This document shows, in pieces, positions 41,101-52,303 of a stretch of 64,000 nucleotides of DNA. Within the stretch, counting starts at the first letter, position 1, and the number at the start of each line of letters is the position of its first letter. The stretch is from Harmothoe impar (lineage: Eukaryota > Annelida > Polychaeta > Phyllodocida > Polynoidae). Under the pieces are notes generated by a model that was given only the letters and a program-made list of their open reading frames with translations, searched no databases and was not told the DNA's origin. The DNA is taken from positions 45,194,511-45,258,510 of the forward strand of contig OX381718.1 of NCBI GenBank assembly GCA_947462335.1, written 5' to 3'. A program made the translations under genes and the position numbers.

Positions 41101-42868
41101 AAAAATGTCCAGGGTCAGCACTGATTCGCCAGGCATAGGGTCGGATATTAAATTGAATAAGTTATTTCTAGTCCACTGTTTCACTGAGAGTAAACGATTT
41201 AATTTGACAAAAAGGGCAATATTCGTACATTTGTACGCATAATTATTTTACATTAAGAAATTTGCATTCCCCACCTCAAAACCCAGTTCTATGACACAAG
41301 CGGTAAAGAGAAACCAGTTTATCTTTTTTTGAGGGAAACTTAGAATATGAGTCATTATAGAGTTATTATAGAGTCCTGCTAATGTTAAGGAATCACATTA
41401 GAATGTGCCTCTACATGGGCATTCTTATCCCATACAATTTGTTACATTCCACTTGATTTATCCATGTCCGTCGATTTTTAAAAGGGCCGTGTCGCACGTG
41501 TCGGATTTTATAACCCCCGTGTCGCCGTGTCGCACGTGTCGATTTTACCCATGTAGAGGCAATCCTGGGGAGAGTTCCCTTTTAATAGTGACCAAGTCAC
41601 AATGATTCTACTTCGTTTCTTTGTGATATTATGAAGAGGATCAACACTATGATCTATAATGTTCAATAAACTTTTTTAACTTCAAACTTGTGCGCTCACC
41701 TGTAGGCGTTGATGTGGGAGGCCAGGTTGCTGGTGATGTAGGCGTCGTGGTTCTCGTGGTGACCGGTGGGGGCGCGGCGGTCGTCGTGTTCGTCCTTCTC
41801 TATGGCGGACTCGGCCAGACGGGCAAAGTCAAAACGAGGCCGCCGCCTCTTCAGTAGGCACAGCACATTGTCTGTAAGCACAATTTCAAATTCAATTTTT
41901 AAAAAAGTATTTGCTTAAAATCAACAAAATATACAGTATGTTGAGAGGTTTTCCTTTACGTGTGTGTTCCTTTATAAAGTATGCCTATGATAATTAACCC
42001 CTCGACACGTCATTTCTTTACAAATAATGATATTTGAGCAAATAGGCAGCGCCAAGATACTGAGATATAGAGTCATCTCTACATTGGACATTGTGCAGGA
42101 AACATGCCCCAATCTGCAGTTTTAATTGGCCACACTTAATATATTATATAAAGTGACATCTGACCTTTATAGAAGCTACCAATAGACATTTGTGGGGAGT
42201 CTGAAGCCAGACTGACTGCTACATTATCTAATCCCACAAACTAACCATGGGTTGCATCTAAAGGGTTACATAAAATACATGTACATGTACACACATACAC
42301 ACTCACCTGATTCATTTGGGCTCCCCTGAGGTTCCCCTTGGAGACTGACTGGTAGGCAGGAGAACTCTCTGGGGGCTGACCACACATACCTGCCGCTGCC
42401 TGCAGTGGTCTGACACTGCATGGCAGGCTCAGGACGAGCACTCCACCCCCTGGTCTCCCCCACCTGTCCATGTTTACCTGTATCAGGACCCCCAAGGTGG
42501 GGGATATCCAGGCTGGGTTGGGGCCTGGAGACTAGGCCTATTTTAGCAGCATGGGTCATGGTAGGGTACATGGGTACAGGACGCATGATGCTGTGCCCAT
42601 CTCTGCTGTAGTTAGGGGGACAAGGTCTGTAAGTAGTATAAGGGTCATTGGTGGGAGCCTCCAAAGGGCCAGATCGAGGGGCGGCAGCTCCAAACGTCCC
42701 CATCGTGACGTCACAGCGTCCTTGTTGCGCATTGTTGTTGTTGCCATAGTAACTATGGATGGACGCTGCTGTGGTCCCGTGATGTGTGTAACCTGGGTGA
42801 CATTGTGACGTGCTATTTGTGGGACATTGTGACGTAGGGTTTGTGTGACATAACACTGCGGCCGCCAT
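32180..42868 (-). CDS. osr: Odd-skipped-related zinc-finger transcription factor, paralog C (complete, repeat-expanded)
   Basis: Six coding exons on the minus strand: 42868-42307, 41871-41700, 41052-40966, 38248-38093, 33111-33012, 32710-32180, predicted 535 residues. Intron positions and phases match paralog B. The long first exon (187 codons) is Pro/Gly/Asn/Thr-rich and begins MAAAVLCH. The second exon holds [11 protein letters not shown], the block shared with B. Fingers 1-3 ([15 protein letters not shown].., CDICGKAF.., [21 protein letters not shown]) are nearly invariant. Finger 4 ([21 protein letters not shown]) and finger 5 ([21 protein letters not shown]) are separated by about 85 residues instead of 7. 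The extra stretch contains ten TSHNDV-type hexapeptides at residues 383-442 and an Asp/Val-rich segment. The C-terminus is acidic ([11 protein letters not shown]). Introns are long, and one (33112-38092) contains two transposon-like elements. The ATG at 42868 lies 23 bp inside an exon with acceptor AG at 42893-42892. Confidence 0.93.
32462..32641 (-). repeat. 18-bp coding minisatellite in paralog C
   Basis: Ten 18-bp units encode TSHNDV with variants TPHNGV, ASHNDV and APHNDV. The frame is kept throughout. The first unit overlaps the last zinc ligand of finger 4 (HMTSH). On the plus strand the unit is based on GTGTGACGTGACGTCGTT. Confidence 0.93.
33501..33865. mobile_element. GGCCCGGG-rich TIR element in paralog C intron
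   Basis: The left end GCAGGGGTAGACACT mirrors the right AGTGTCTTCCCCTGC. The interior has GGGCCCGGGTGGCCCA repeats at both sides. Confidence 0.6.
34738..34990. repeat. TTAACCCTTTAAGG family copy
   Basis: TTAACCCTTTAAAGACCG is at the left and GCCCTCCTTAAATGGTTAA at the right, with CATGATGCACCATTGCGGCC inside. Confidence 0.65.
35102..35273. repeat. TTAACCCTTTAAGG family, decayed copy
   Basis: It begins TTAACCCTTAAAAGGCCACC and keeps GAATGTAGCCCTACCGAGTG and TTTCATTCAGGCATCATGAC. The right end is CTCAAAGGGTT. Confidence 0.5.
36258..36444. mobile_element. Fragment of the ATACCGT / GCGGCTTATA family
   Basis: It has AGATCGCCAGTGCGG at the left and ACGCGAGGTTTTACGGTAT at the right, like the right part of 54911-55446. 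The left terminus is absent. Confidence 0.55.
36688..36921. repeat. TTAACCCTTTAAGG family copy
   Basis: TTAACCCTCCAAGGACGGCA is at the left and ATGCGGCCCTGAAAGGGTTA at the right. CAGCCCTGCATGCGAG and CTCACCAGGGCTGCATTC form an internal inverted pair. Confidence 0.7.
37859..38068. mobile_element. ATTATTGTGTTC TIR element next to finger 1-2 exon of paralog C
   Basis: The left GGGCCTTAAACATTATTGTG and right complement GGGCCTAGAAAATATTATTG match, and both continue into TGTTC.GGT. It ends 24 bp from the donor side of the 156-bp exon. It is related to 43390-43640. Confidence 0.6.
39143..39899. mobile_element. GGGAGTC-rich palindromic element, copy 2
   Basis: Length 757 bp. The left end TACACAGAGAGAAGAAACCG (then AGTCA) mirrors the right TGACTCGGTTTCTTCTCTCT (then GTGTA). 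GGGAGTCA and GACTCCCTTT blocks are dense at both ends. It lies in an intron of paralog C. Confidence 0.75.
41405..41562. mobile_element. GTGCCTCTACATGGGT-ended TIR element, copy 4, internally deleted
   Basis: About 158 bp. It keeps the left end GTGCCTCTACATGGG, the GTGTCGCACGTGTCG interior and a right end CCCATGTAGAGGCA. It lacks part of the interior and the last base or two. No clean target duplication is seen. It lies in an intron of paralog C. Confidence 0.75.
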
Positions 42869-42871
42869 CTT
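42861..42871 (-). promoter_or_regulatory. YY1-type motif overlapping the paralog C start codon
   Basis: The minus strand reads AAGATGGCGGC, the YY1 consensus, with the central ATG being the initiator codon. Confidence 0.5.
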
Positions 42872-43054
42872 GCTTGTCGGATTTTCTCTCTCTGAAACAG
42901 ATAAGATAAAAGTAAAATAGGTTAATCGACATTTATAGCAAAGTAAAAGCCCCCACATTTAAAGTATAAGTGTCTACGAGCGGGAACAAATCTTCTGAGG
43001 GAGAATTGAAGATTGAAGTAATAAATAGCCACTCTTAATACCAATCAGAATATA

Positions 43055-43150
43055 TAGGCATTGTTCACAAAATGACGTCACTAATAGCAAGCGCTTAAAA
43101 TTAACAAGGATTTCTTCTTGGACTAATGACATGACTTGTGAACGTTCCCT
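43055..43150. mobile_element. Short element with GTTCACAAAATGACGTCA end, copy 1
   Basis: TTGTTCACAAAATGACGTCA at 43061 mirrors GACATGACTTGTGAACGTTC at the right. Confidence 0.45.
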
Positions 43151-43338
43151 CAGGACTGATATAATATCTATTAAAAATGGTCCTTATTGAAGGATTTCAT
43201 AATCAACAAAAATTCTGGAATGGTCTTTCCATTAAATTGCGCAGAGGTGTGGAAATCTCGCCCCCCCCCCTCCCCCCTCGGGCCCCTCCCCATGTTATCA
43301 GATAAACACGGTTCCCTTACCGACTCACTGGGTGCACA

Positions 43339-43851
43339 TTAACCCTTTAAGGACCACATGGGATTTTAAGTTCAATGTACTAGGCTATGAGGCCTAGAAG
43401 GATTGTTGTGTTCCGGTATCCCGACCTACCCTTTTTTTTTGGCCCTATCCTAAAGTTTTTTGGAATTTTTTTTTGGAAAATGTGTGTTATAGGGCCTAAA
43501 TTTAACCAAATATCTGTAAAATGGACGAAATTTACCAACTCACCCCAAAAATATTTGGTAAAAAAAAAAAAGGAGCGACCTACCTACCCTATTTTTTTGG
43601 GGCCATGTTACCGGAACACAACAATTTTTTTTCTTGGCCTGATGCATTAGTGCAGCACTGGTGAGTCTACTCAACAGAACTGCATTCATACAGCATTTAG
43701 ACATCATCCCGATCCTCCAGGGATCGTACAACCCTGTAGGGTCGGCATGATGCCTGGATACAGCCCTGAGCTACTCGCGAGCTACTCGCCAGGGCTGCGT
43801 TTACTAATGCATCATGAAAACATTGAAGCACTATGCGGCCCTTAAAGGGCT
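43339..43851. repeat. TTAACCCTTTAAGG family copy, interrupted
   Basis: TTAACCCTTTAAGGACCACA is at the left and ATGCGGCCCTTAAAGGGCTA at the right. It is split by the TIR element 43390-43640. Confidence 0.7.
43390..43640. mobile_element. ATTGTTGTGTTCCGGTA TIR element nested in a TTAACCC element
   Basis: The left end AGGCCTAGAAGGATTGTTGT continues GTTCCGGTA. It mirrors TACCGGAACACAACAAT..CTTGGCCT at the right. It interrupts the TTAACCC-family copy 43339-43851. Confidence 0.7.
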
Positions 43852-43999
43852 AGACGCGTTTTCTCACGGTCCTGAGAGGCTGGTATCTTTATTGCCGACT
43901 TAAGGGCAGTTAATTACATATCACTGACATCACCTCTCAGGGTGTCAAATACACGGGCGAGGCAACTCACTTTATTTGTTTTGAGAAAGTGGGCTGAAA

Positions 44000-46800
44000 A
44001 TACGACCTAATGTCTTCAAGGTCACGCAATCACTTTGTTCCCATGGCTTGCATGAAACCAAAGTAGACAGCACTTGCTAAGCAATCTAAAAAAGCCGATG
44101 TCGCATCGATATATACATATGTACAACACATCGCAACGTTTAGAAGGGGAAGCCCCAAACTTAATTCTTCCACTTTTTATTTACATTCTTGCATGAATAT
44201 CACAAGGTGGCTAATTCGGTATTAGTTTTTTTCTCTCTCTCAGCCCGGGCGCCAACTTGCTACCCCCCTCTGCATATTGTCATCTACTAATTTTACTCAT
44301 TTCTCTCTTTTGTCTTCAAACCTATCATAGATTCCGGTGGCGAATACTTTATCCAAGTTACATGTATCAGAATAAAACGGCCTAAATGCGCCTTACCATT
44401 GGGACTGCGGCCATTGTGAGGAGCATATGTTTAGAACTTTGTATAATTTCTATTAATATTAGGCGAATATTATACCATATTACATCGTTGTACTGCAAAT
44501 GAGTCTGAATTAAATAATTAAATTGAATACAAACTGTAACAAATGTAGATGTTCTGTTGGTTGGGGGGGGGGTGTAATTTGTATAAAGCTATGAACTGTA
44601 TGTAATGTGATAATGTTTCTCAAAATAGCAATGTTGTCTGGGTGTATCATTAAAACAGGCACCATATAGTGAACATGTCTTTTACGTCAGTTTACGTCAC
44701 GGACAACGGCACCACCGTGACGCTACGTCATTGAACAAAGACCTCCGGTAACCAGCGTCTATACAATCTACCCGGCATGCACCTCGTGTCACGTGGGTGG
44801 GTAGTGCTGCCCCCTAACGACCAGACGGAGAACTGTCAGCACCTGCACTCACCGTGAAATAGGCCTCACCATGCCACAAGTCGTTCCTGAAACCCCCGCC
44901 AGGGGCAGCACCCTGCAGTAACCATGACAACCGGGGAACAACACGGCGGCCATCTTGAAAAGGGACTTTTTCTCTGAACCTGAACTTCCCAGGCATTGTT
45001 TGCTACTGTAGCTTACTGTTCTTATTGACGCCACTGAGGGGAGTTTTTGGTTATTTATTTGTTTTTAAGCATTGATTACTAGTATGTTTCTTTTCTTGTT
45101 ACCAGCTGGGTGATGTGAGTTTGCTTCTTATTTTTCATGGATTTTTATGTGACTAAAGGAATGTAGGCTACTTTCACCACAGGACTGGTTTGGTACCGCG
45201 ACAAGGGCTGTTAGATACTACGTCTTTATATGACATTATATGACCCGCTTAAGTAGTCTATTCATGTCCTAGATTAATGTGTACATTATTATTAATGCAC
45301 ACAAGTGTCCTTATGAAGTTATGCACCCTTGTTTCAGCTGCCCCAATGGCTAGCCAGTTTCATTATAGGTCATGTATACATAGCAGGCCAAATGTGTTTT
45401 ATTTAAAAAAAAAATTAAAGTACAATGTACTGGATTGATTCTCAAATCGCCTATCAACCCGTGGGTCAGCAGGATGAAGCAATTTCCTGAGGTCAGACAA
45501 TTCATTAGGCCACTGAAATCAGTGGTAGCTTATTCATCATGACCAGAAATTTTCTAAAATGTAGAAACATAATTATCAATATTTAAAGTTTTGAAGCTGC
45601 CTGAAACCCCAGCCTGAAACACACCTCTTTTTTGGCCTACTAGTAATTCATTTGTTTCCATTTTACTCTCGCCACCCCCCCCCCCCCCCCCCACCACCAC
45701 CACCACCAGTAATGCTACCCCCAGGTGAGCTGAGCTGAGGTAGTGACTTACCCACGTTAATTATGAAGGGTGTGGAGATCGTGGTGGAGATCCTACACCC
45801 TACAGTTAGGTTTCCCACCATCCCCCTCCCCCCTCCCCTCCCACTAAACCACCTGACTGATACCCCTCTACATAAGAGTAATTAACCACGTGATAACAGC
45901 CTCGTTACTGAGCTACTCCCCACCGCACCATAGTAACAGGAGGAGCTCAGGACCACTGCCCTCCCATCGGTAAATCACCCTATTATCGCCCAACCTGCTT
46001 GTTTCTCCTGTTATCGCCCACCTTCCCGTGGGCCCCTGCTAGGACTGAGTCCCTCAGGTCAGGTGATACAATCTCCACCAACTGGCACCTTTTGGCTTGT
46101 CACTCTCCGGGCACATCTGCTGATCAATCCCACCTCCCAACTATATATACAGAAATCTGATTAAAGTGTTTTGGCTTCCAAGGTTAAATATCCTAAAGAT
46201 TTCCCCTAAACTGGCATGCAGGCAGATTTGCAAAAGCAAATGACAAGAGAGTGAGGAGTGGTCTTGAGCAACGTCCAAAACCTGACGGTCCCCAACTTTC
46301 AAGTGGCAGAAGTGAGATCTAACTCCCCCACCCCCAATTCAATGTGATTGCTGTTGATTTTGAATTAAAATTTGCAAACAGAGCATACATCTAGCAAAGA
46401 GAGATGCATATTCTAATTTCAAAAACAACTTTTATCTACATATATATAGGGCCTGGTTAATGTGTTATGTGAAATTAGTCATTGAACTTTTGTACAGAAG
46501 GCGGAAATAAAATGTTCTCTCCCCCCCCCCCCCCCACCAAATCCTATATTCTACACCTACACCCCCTGGGGTTAATTAACTTAGAATCGGCTTGGAGAGT
46601 GATGTGGAAGTCATCCAAGTGGCAGACGACATTTGACGTCACATTATCAGAGCGAGGCTTGGCTGACAGATATGCAAATTTGTATTCTCGCACCCTTCTA
46701 ATTAGCATAAGGTAATTCTCAGTTGGAGTTCCCAGCTCTAGTGCACCCTATCTGTGAGGACGCGTGTATCGCTTCCGCTGACGGGGGAAACAGTGGATAG
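44000..46800. other. Presumed first intron of paralog C, no further exon recognised
   Basis: A GC-richer patch at 44680-45010 has CRE-like GACGTCA variants, CACGTG and GGCGGCCATCTT. It could be an internal promoter, but no splice-linked exon was identified. The rest holds homopolymer runs and a CAC repeat (45695). Confidence 0.4.
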
Positions 46801-46819
46801 GGAGGTGGGTACTAAAGTA

Positions 46820-47071
46820 TTAACCCTTTAAGAACGGCACGATGCCTAGCGGGAACATTCATTCGTCATGATGCACCAATTCTCAGCCGGCGAGTAACTC
46901 ACCAGCACTACATTGAAGCATAATCGAGAGTGTATCATCTACCCCGTAGGGTCAGAATGATGCATGATTGCACCGCTGGCGAGTTATTCCAGCCAGTGCT
47001 GCATTCATGCTTCATGACGACCAAGGCAAGGGCGTGGCACATTAAATCCCCATACGGCCCTTAAAGGGTTA
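46820..47071. repeat. TTAACCCTTTAAGG family copy
   Basis: TTAACCCTTTAAGAACGGCA mirrors TACGGCCCTTAAAGGGTTA. TCATGATGCACCAATTC and GTGCTGCATTCATGCTTCAT are inside. Confidence 0.7.
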
Positions 47072-48149
47072 TTCACCTTATCAGGGAGAGTTTTGTGGGA
47101 GTTGAGGTCGGGTATTAATGAATATGTGATGTGACAGCCGCAGTTGTGACGTTTCACGCCTTGAGTTGACACGTCCGGCAGTGACCGTTATGCTATCTTA
47201 GGGTCTGGTTGACATATTTGCCTTTCTTAATGCTCTCTACACCACAGCGTCCGGAGGGTGTCTATGGTTATGAGTGGTGAGACGGTGGTAGGGTTGGGAA
47301 GACAGGGGGAGGGGGGGGGGGTAACTAGATCGGGCATCATTACTTCTGTGGTGCCTCAGGTTCGGGAGCCATAAGTGCCAAGCTGTACTATAGCAGAGGT
47401 CTCAGATGTTGACACGATAATGACAATAGTACATGCAACTGTAAAGTTAGTCAACCTGCCTTCCTCTAGAGACCCGGGTCCCCAGACCACAGGGCTGCTG
47501 AAGCCATGCTGACATATTTCACAAACTAATGTCCCTACCACCGAGGACTGAAGTACAATTGCGATAACATGCATTTTTATACTTTAGGCAAAACATAAAG
47601 AGAAAATAAGCGTTTCAGGCAACCCGACCGTGGATTACAAAAAAACGGTCGAACCTAACATTTCTTCCCGATTTGGGAGTTTGTCGTTGTAAAATATTTA
47701 TACCAGTAACGTCATTTATGAACGTTCCCTAGGCAAAGGCAAAACTGTAATATACACTGTATTGACTCATTATAACCGGTTTCAGTTTATATCATGATAT
47801 GTGAGTACATCACACCAAACCCAGACTTATATTGAGAACATTTATGTGGGAGATCGTGATCTACCTATAATAGTATACCTTTTACCCCACCCCTTCATTT
47901 ATGATTATTATACTCTCCTATTACAGTCCTCTATAGTCTACTGTATTGTAAAATATTATTTTCATTTTTTGTTTTGTTTTGACAAACCTAGTTGTCATAC
48001 ACCCTGTTGAGAACTGTTTTATTATTTACCTCATGGCTCGTCGTATCACGAATGTTTCGACTACATTGGAGATAAATTTAACATCTAGATCATGACATCC
48101 AGAATGACCCAGTGATCGGCTATATGATGACATGACTCGTCTACATGTG

Positions 48150-48430
48150 TTAACCTTTTAATGGCAGCATAGTGCTTCAATGAATCAATCTTCTATTCCC
48201 ATATGTATACCACGCATGCTTAACCCTTTGAAGGCCGCATAGTGCTAAAATATACCAACCCCTTTGTCATCATGATGCATGAATGCAGCCCTCGCGAGTA
48301 GACTATCAGACATTACTGCATTAACGTGCTGATACACTCCCATAGGATTGGCATGATGCGGCAAAGCAGCGCCATGGCATATTACAAAAAGGACATTGAT
48401 CGAGGCACCATGCGGTCCTCAAAGGGCTAA
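48150..48430. repeat. TTAACCCTTTAAGG family, copy preceded by a second left end
   Basis: A left end TTAACCTTTTAATGGCAGCA (48150) is followed 70 bp later by a second, TTAACCCTTTGAAGGCCGCA (48220). The single right end is TGCGGTCCTCAAAGGGCTAA. Confidence 0.6.
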
Positions 48431-48488
48431 ACAAAAACAGATCCTGTTGCCTCCAAACCTGAGAATTTGTCAACACAATTCATGATGA

Positions 48489-48749
48489 TTAGCCCTTTAA
48501 CGGTCGCATTGTCATTTAATTTAATATGCTCTCTGTTGTCATGATGCATGAATGCAGCCCTGCTGACTGAGTAACGTGCCCGAGCTGCATTCAAGCATCA
48601 TTGATAAACTCCACAAGGGTTGCTTAGCATGATGCTGTAATGCAGCTCTAGCGTGTGTAGACTCATACGGATGCGCACATCGGGGTGTACATTCATGCTC
48701 CATGACGACCAAGTAGATTAAAGCAGTATGCCGCCCTTAAAGGGTTAAC
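48489..48749. repeat. TTAACCCTTTAAGG family copy
   Basis: TTAGCCCTTTAACGGTCGCA is at the left and TATGCCGCCCTTAAAGGGTT at the right. GATGCATGAATGCAGCCCTG is inside. It lies about 60 bp from the previous copy. Confidence 0.7.
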
Positions 48750-50079
48750 AATGTTATGCCACACGGAAGCTCTCATTGGTGTTTGGGTGCGCTGTCAGCT
48801 GTCTAGACGTCTAGGGGCAGCAGGCATAATAAGATGGGTTTCATTATTATTTTGATTTCGATTTTTTTTTAAAGAATCCTTTAAGAATTACTCACTATGT
48901 TATGGCTCCTGTAATTGGATTAACTGGAGCGATACCCCCCACCCCCCTCCACACACACACACACATACGACCTGTCCAGACGATAAGAGGCACACTTTGT
49001 CTGACAAAAGTAGGGTTGATGTATTTTATGAAGGAATGAGACAGACTCCTACGTCTAGACAGAGTCTGGGTTCTGAGGTTGTCCCGACATGTGACCACTA
49101 TTTCATAATCCAGGTCTCATTCTGGATTTTTCATTGATCTAGAATATAATAATTATCTATTTTCAAATGGGATAAATCAAAGATGAACTTTGTATGCATT
49201 TTGTTAATTTCTTTTCAATATTTCATACTGCACATACATGCACGTCGTCGTATGGTCCCAGTCATAATTACTCGGGTGATTCTAAGGAATGGTAACATTA
49301 TATATTTCAATTCATACTATGAGGGTCCCCAAGGATCACTATCCTGATAATCGTATACATGTATTATGAAATTTTTGAAACAAAGAGACATATATGGTAT
49401 ATATTGCCATGCATATTTGAAAATAAGTTGTATTCTATATTGAGGAAGCTCTCTTTCAAGACTTAAAATACATCCTAACGTTGTACGTCTTTGTAGAGCA
49501 TCTTTGTAGATCCCCAGTTATTACTTTGAAGTTGATTTTTCCCTGGAGGGCCTTTCCCATCAAGTGGCTGTGGATTTATATAAAAAGAGTCTCGAATACT
49601 TTTTACAGGAACATTTGCCTAACGACACTATCTCATAATCAGGATCCATGTGAAGTTGGTCTCAAATACATTTTCTTTATAACAACAATTTACAAAAATG
49701 TTTTCACCCTTGAATAAATGTATTGTATGCAGGTGCATGCACTGCCTTTTAATGTAAGGTCATGGGAACTAAGATTTGAGGTTATCGTCCACTACCCACA
49801 TGCATTTGAATGGGCCGCATGAAGAGTTCATTATCAAAATACATATTCACTTAGAAAATTTTGTTTTGTTAAAAAAACCTTTCTCGCCACAACCCCAAAA
49901 TTCCACCATTTTGGAGAGTTATTTATAAAAAAAATTATAAAATTAACTAAAAGTTACCAATGAAAAAAAAGATCACATCTATTCTTAGAATATGTCGGAC
50001 GACAAACTCATTTATGTGTTCACATGGCATGCCAATACATTTTTTTTGTGTAAAGTATTAATTTGTAACCATTACTCAC

Positions 50080-50170
50080 CTTCCTTATATGTAAACAAGT
50101 GGCCGGGGGTCACACTCCTGGTGCTAGATTGTCTCCAGGTGTAGGCACGTCCTCCAGGGTGGAAAGGTAT
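50080..50170 (-). other. Candidate 5' non-coding exon of paralog C (right boundary unknown)
   Basis: A minus-strand donor GGAAG|GTGAGTA lies at 50080/50079. It could splice to the acceptor CTGTTTCAG at 42892, 23 bp before the paralog C start codon. The shared 13-mer GTCCTCCAGGGTG lies at 50149-50161, about 70 bp inside the exon. The resulting first intron is about 7.2 kb. The assignment rests on the donor, the spacing and the shared motif only. Confidence 0.42.
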
Positions 50171-51081
50171 TGTATCTGACAGCAAGACAGACCAGCAAGA
50201 ACAGGTCCAAACCAAAGGGCACTTCACTCCTTTGTATGTATTATTTACGTATTTATATTATAATAAGTCTTATAAAAGTTCCTCGTGTGAGTTTGCGGAT
50301 TCCTCCTCCAGGGTTGTCCCTCCAGCACAACCTGACTTCCTCCTGTGTGTGTGAGTGTGTGGAGAGGGTGTGAAACCAATGTGTGATGGTGGCAGAGGAC
50401 AGGAGTAGGAGGGCCCTATAGTAGGGGGGTCAGTCTGGAAGAGAAGATCAACTCACTTTCCAATCATACAGAATAATAAACTTTGTAACTGTAAACTAGA
50501 TGAGCTGCTCTGGTGTGAGTTTGAGGACACAGTGGACATACACTGGCTGGTCGATATTCTATATATATTCAGCCCGAGTCATAGACAATGCGTGAGTGAG
50601 GGGAGTGAGTGAATGGGTGGGCGAGAAGAGGTGTGTGTGTGGGGGGGGGGGGGGGGGGCATGCTCAGAAGGCCCTGTCGGTAGTGGTGGACCCCGGTCAC
50701 GGGATCAAGTGTCCACTCAAGTGGCGCCCTCTGTGGTGGGGGCTTCCTACAACTGCTACTGCCACTGAGGTACCAGGGGGCGGGGCCTGTCCCATGAGTG
50801 ACAGCTGTCAATCAGCGGGATGGATGACGGGCCAGACAGGGAGGGAGATGTATCGTCACCCAGTGGGCTCAGAACGGGGGTGGGGGGGGGGGGGGGGTGG
50901 ACAGGGGCTTAAATGTTGGCCATTTGACACAAATGCAACCGTCATTGCCAACAATTGCCCAATGTTGGTAAAGAGCATTATATAAAATCTTATCTTGCGT
51001 CACTCTTGGCAATCACTCAGATGATTTTCTTTCGGAAATGTAATGTTTAACCAACATATTCCCAGTTGCTAGTATTGACCT

Positions 51082-51345
51082 CACACAGAAAAGAAAGGGA
51101 GTCAGAAAGGGGGTCCATGTCTTGCTTTTAGAATGACCCCCTTTGTGACTGAAAGGGAGTCAACACTACGTCTTAAGAGAGTCATTGTGACTCCCTTAAG
51201 AGGGTCACTGTGACTCCCTTAAGGGAGTCCAGGTGTTGCTTTCAGAATGACTCCCTTTTAATAAGATAGGTAGTCCAACTCATCTCTGACTCTCTATGTA
51301 AAGGGAGTCTAGCTTATATTTGACTCCTTTATGATGGGAGTAATA
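51082..51345. mobile_element. GGGAGTC-rich element, copy 3 (partial)
   Basis: It begins ACACAGAAAAGAAAGGGAGT and continues with GGGAGTCA and TGACTCCCTTAAG blocks. The right terminus is not clear. Confidence 0.5.
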
Positions 51346-52303
51346 CATCTCTTGTATTGGTAATGTGCAGTCGCTTTTGCTCTTTATAATAGGTTTAATG
51401 GCTGAGTGTTACCAGGGCTTATCTCTCCACATTATATTGGTGCAATGCCTAAAAGGGATATTCAAGATGGCTCAATGCACATTAGTCAATATGAATGAAC
51501 ATCTTACTTGCTGTGGATTTAACTTTCTTGTATTTCGACAAACTGGATGTCTATGGAAGGTCGTATACCTAAGATATCATAGTTATGCTAGAATTATGAA
51601 CCAGCACTTAATTATTTGTGGACAGTCGAGGGAAAAGGGTCCTCCAAAGGTTAAACTCAATAATAAAATTGAGGTCATCAGCTTTCCAGTGATATATTTC
51701 ATTAGCAGATACCACTTCTAGTTTTTGAGAACTGGCTCCTTGAATATGTGTGGGCATTGTCCAATCTCAAATGCCAATAAGCTCTATCTTACTTTGTTTT
51801 AGAGATATCTCTATCTAATTAGCATAATTATGAAAATTCCCAAATATCCAAACTTTTTCAAACATTTGGTCACAGCTTTTGATCTCAAAATGGGATTTGC
51901 ATTCAGTTTTCAGCATAGAAATCTTTGTGGGGCCTGTAATCATCAATTTATTGAAAAACTCAATTTAGAATGAAAATTATGTTTCCATGGCAACCAAGAA
52001 GTGCAAAAGCATCAATTTAGGCCCAAAAACGTTCTTTTTACCTTCCAAATATGGAAGGTTTCCACTAAAGTTGGAATTTTCTAAAGTAGCTTATTATATT
52101 CTCCATCAAAAAGTAGTATAGAACAATTTTTATGATATTTTGAACATTGTTGGCTATATATAGCCCCCTGGTGGCCAAAGTTGGTACTAAAAATCCCCCG
52201 CGAAGGTCCCTTTTCCCTTGTTGATCCACATTTTATTAAATGAAGAGCTATCACTAAGTGCCCATGTTATAGCCATTCATACTAGGAGTAATTTTCATGA
52301 GTT

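Noticed and set aside
42551..42808. Plus-strand frame opposite the paralog C first exon
   Set aside because: It is the antisense shadow of coding sequence.
51365..51721. 118-residue plus-strand frame
   Set aside because: No recognisable domain, splice partners or compositional signal; it lies in repeat-like DNA.
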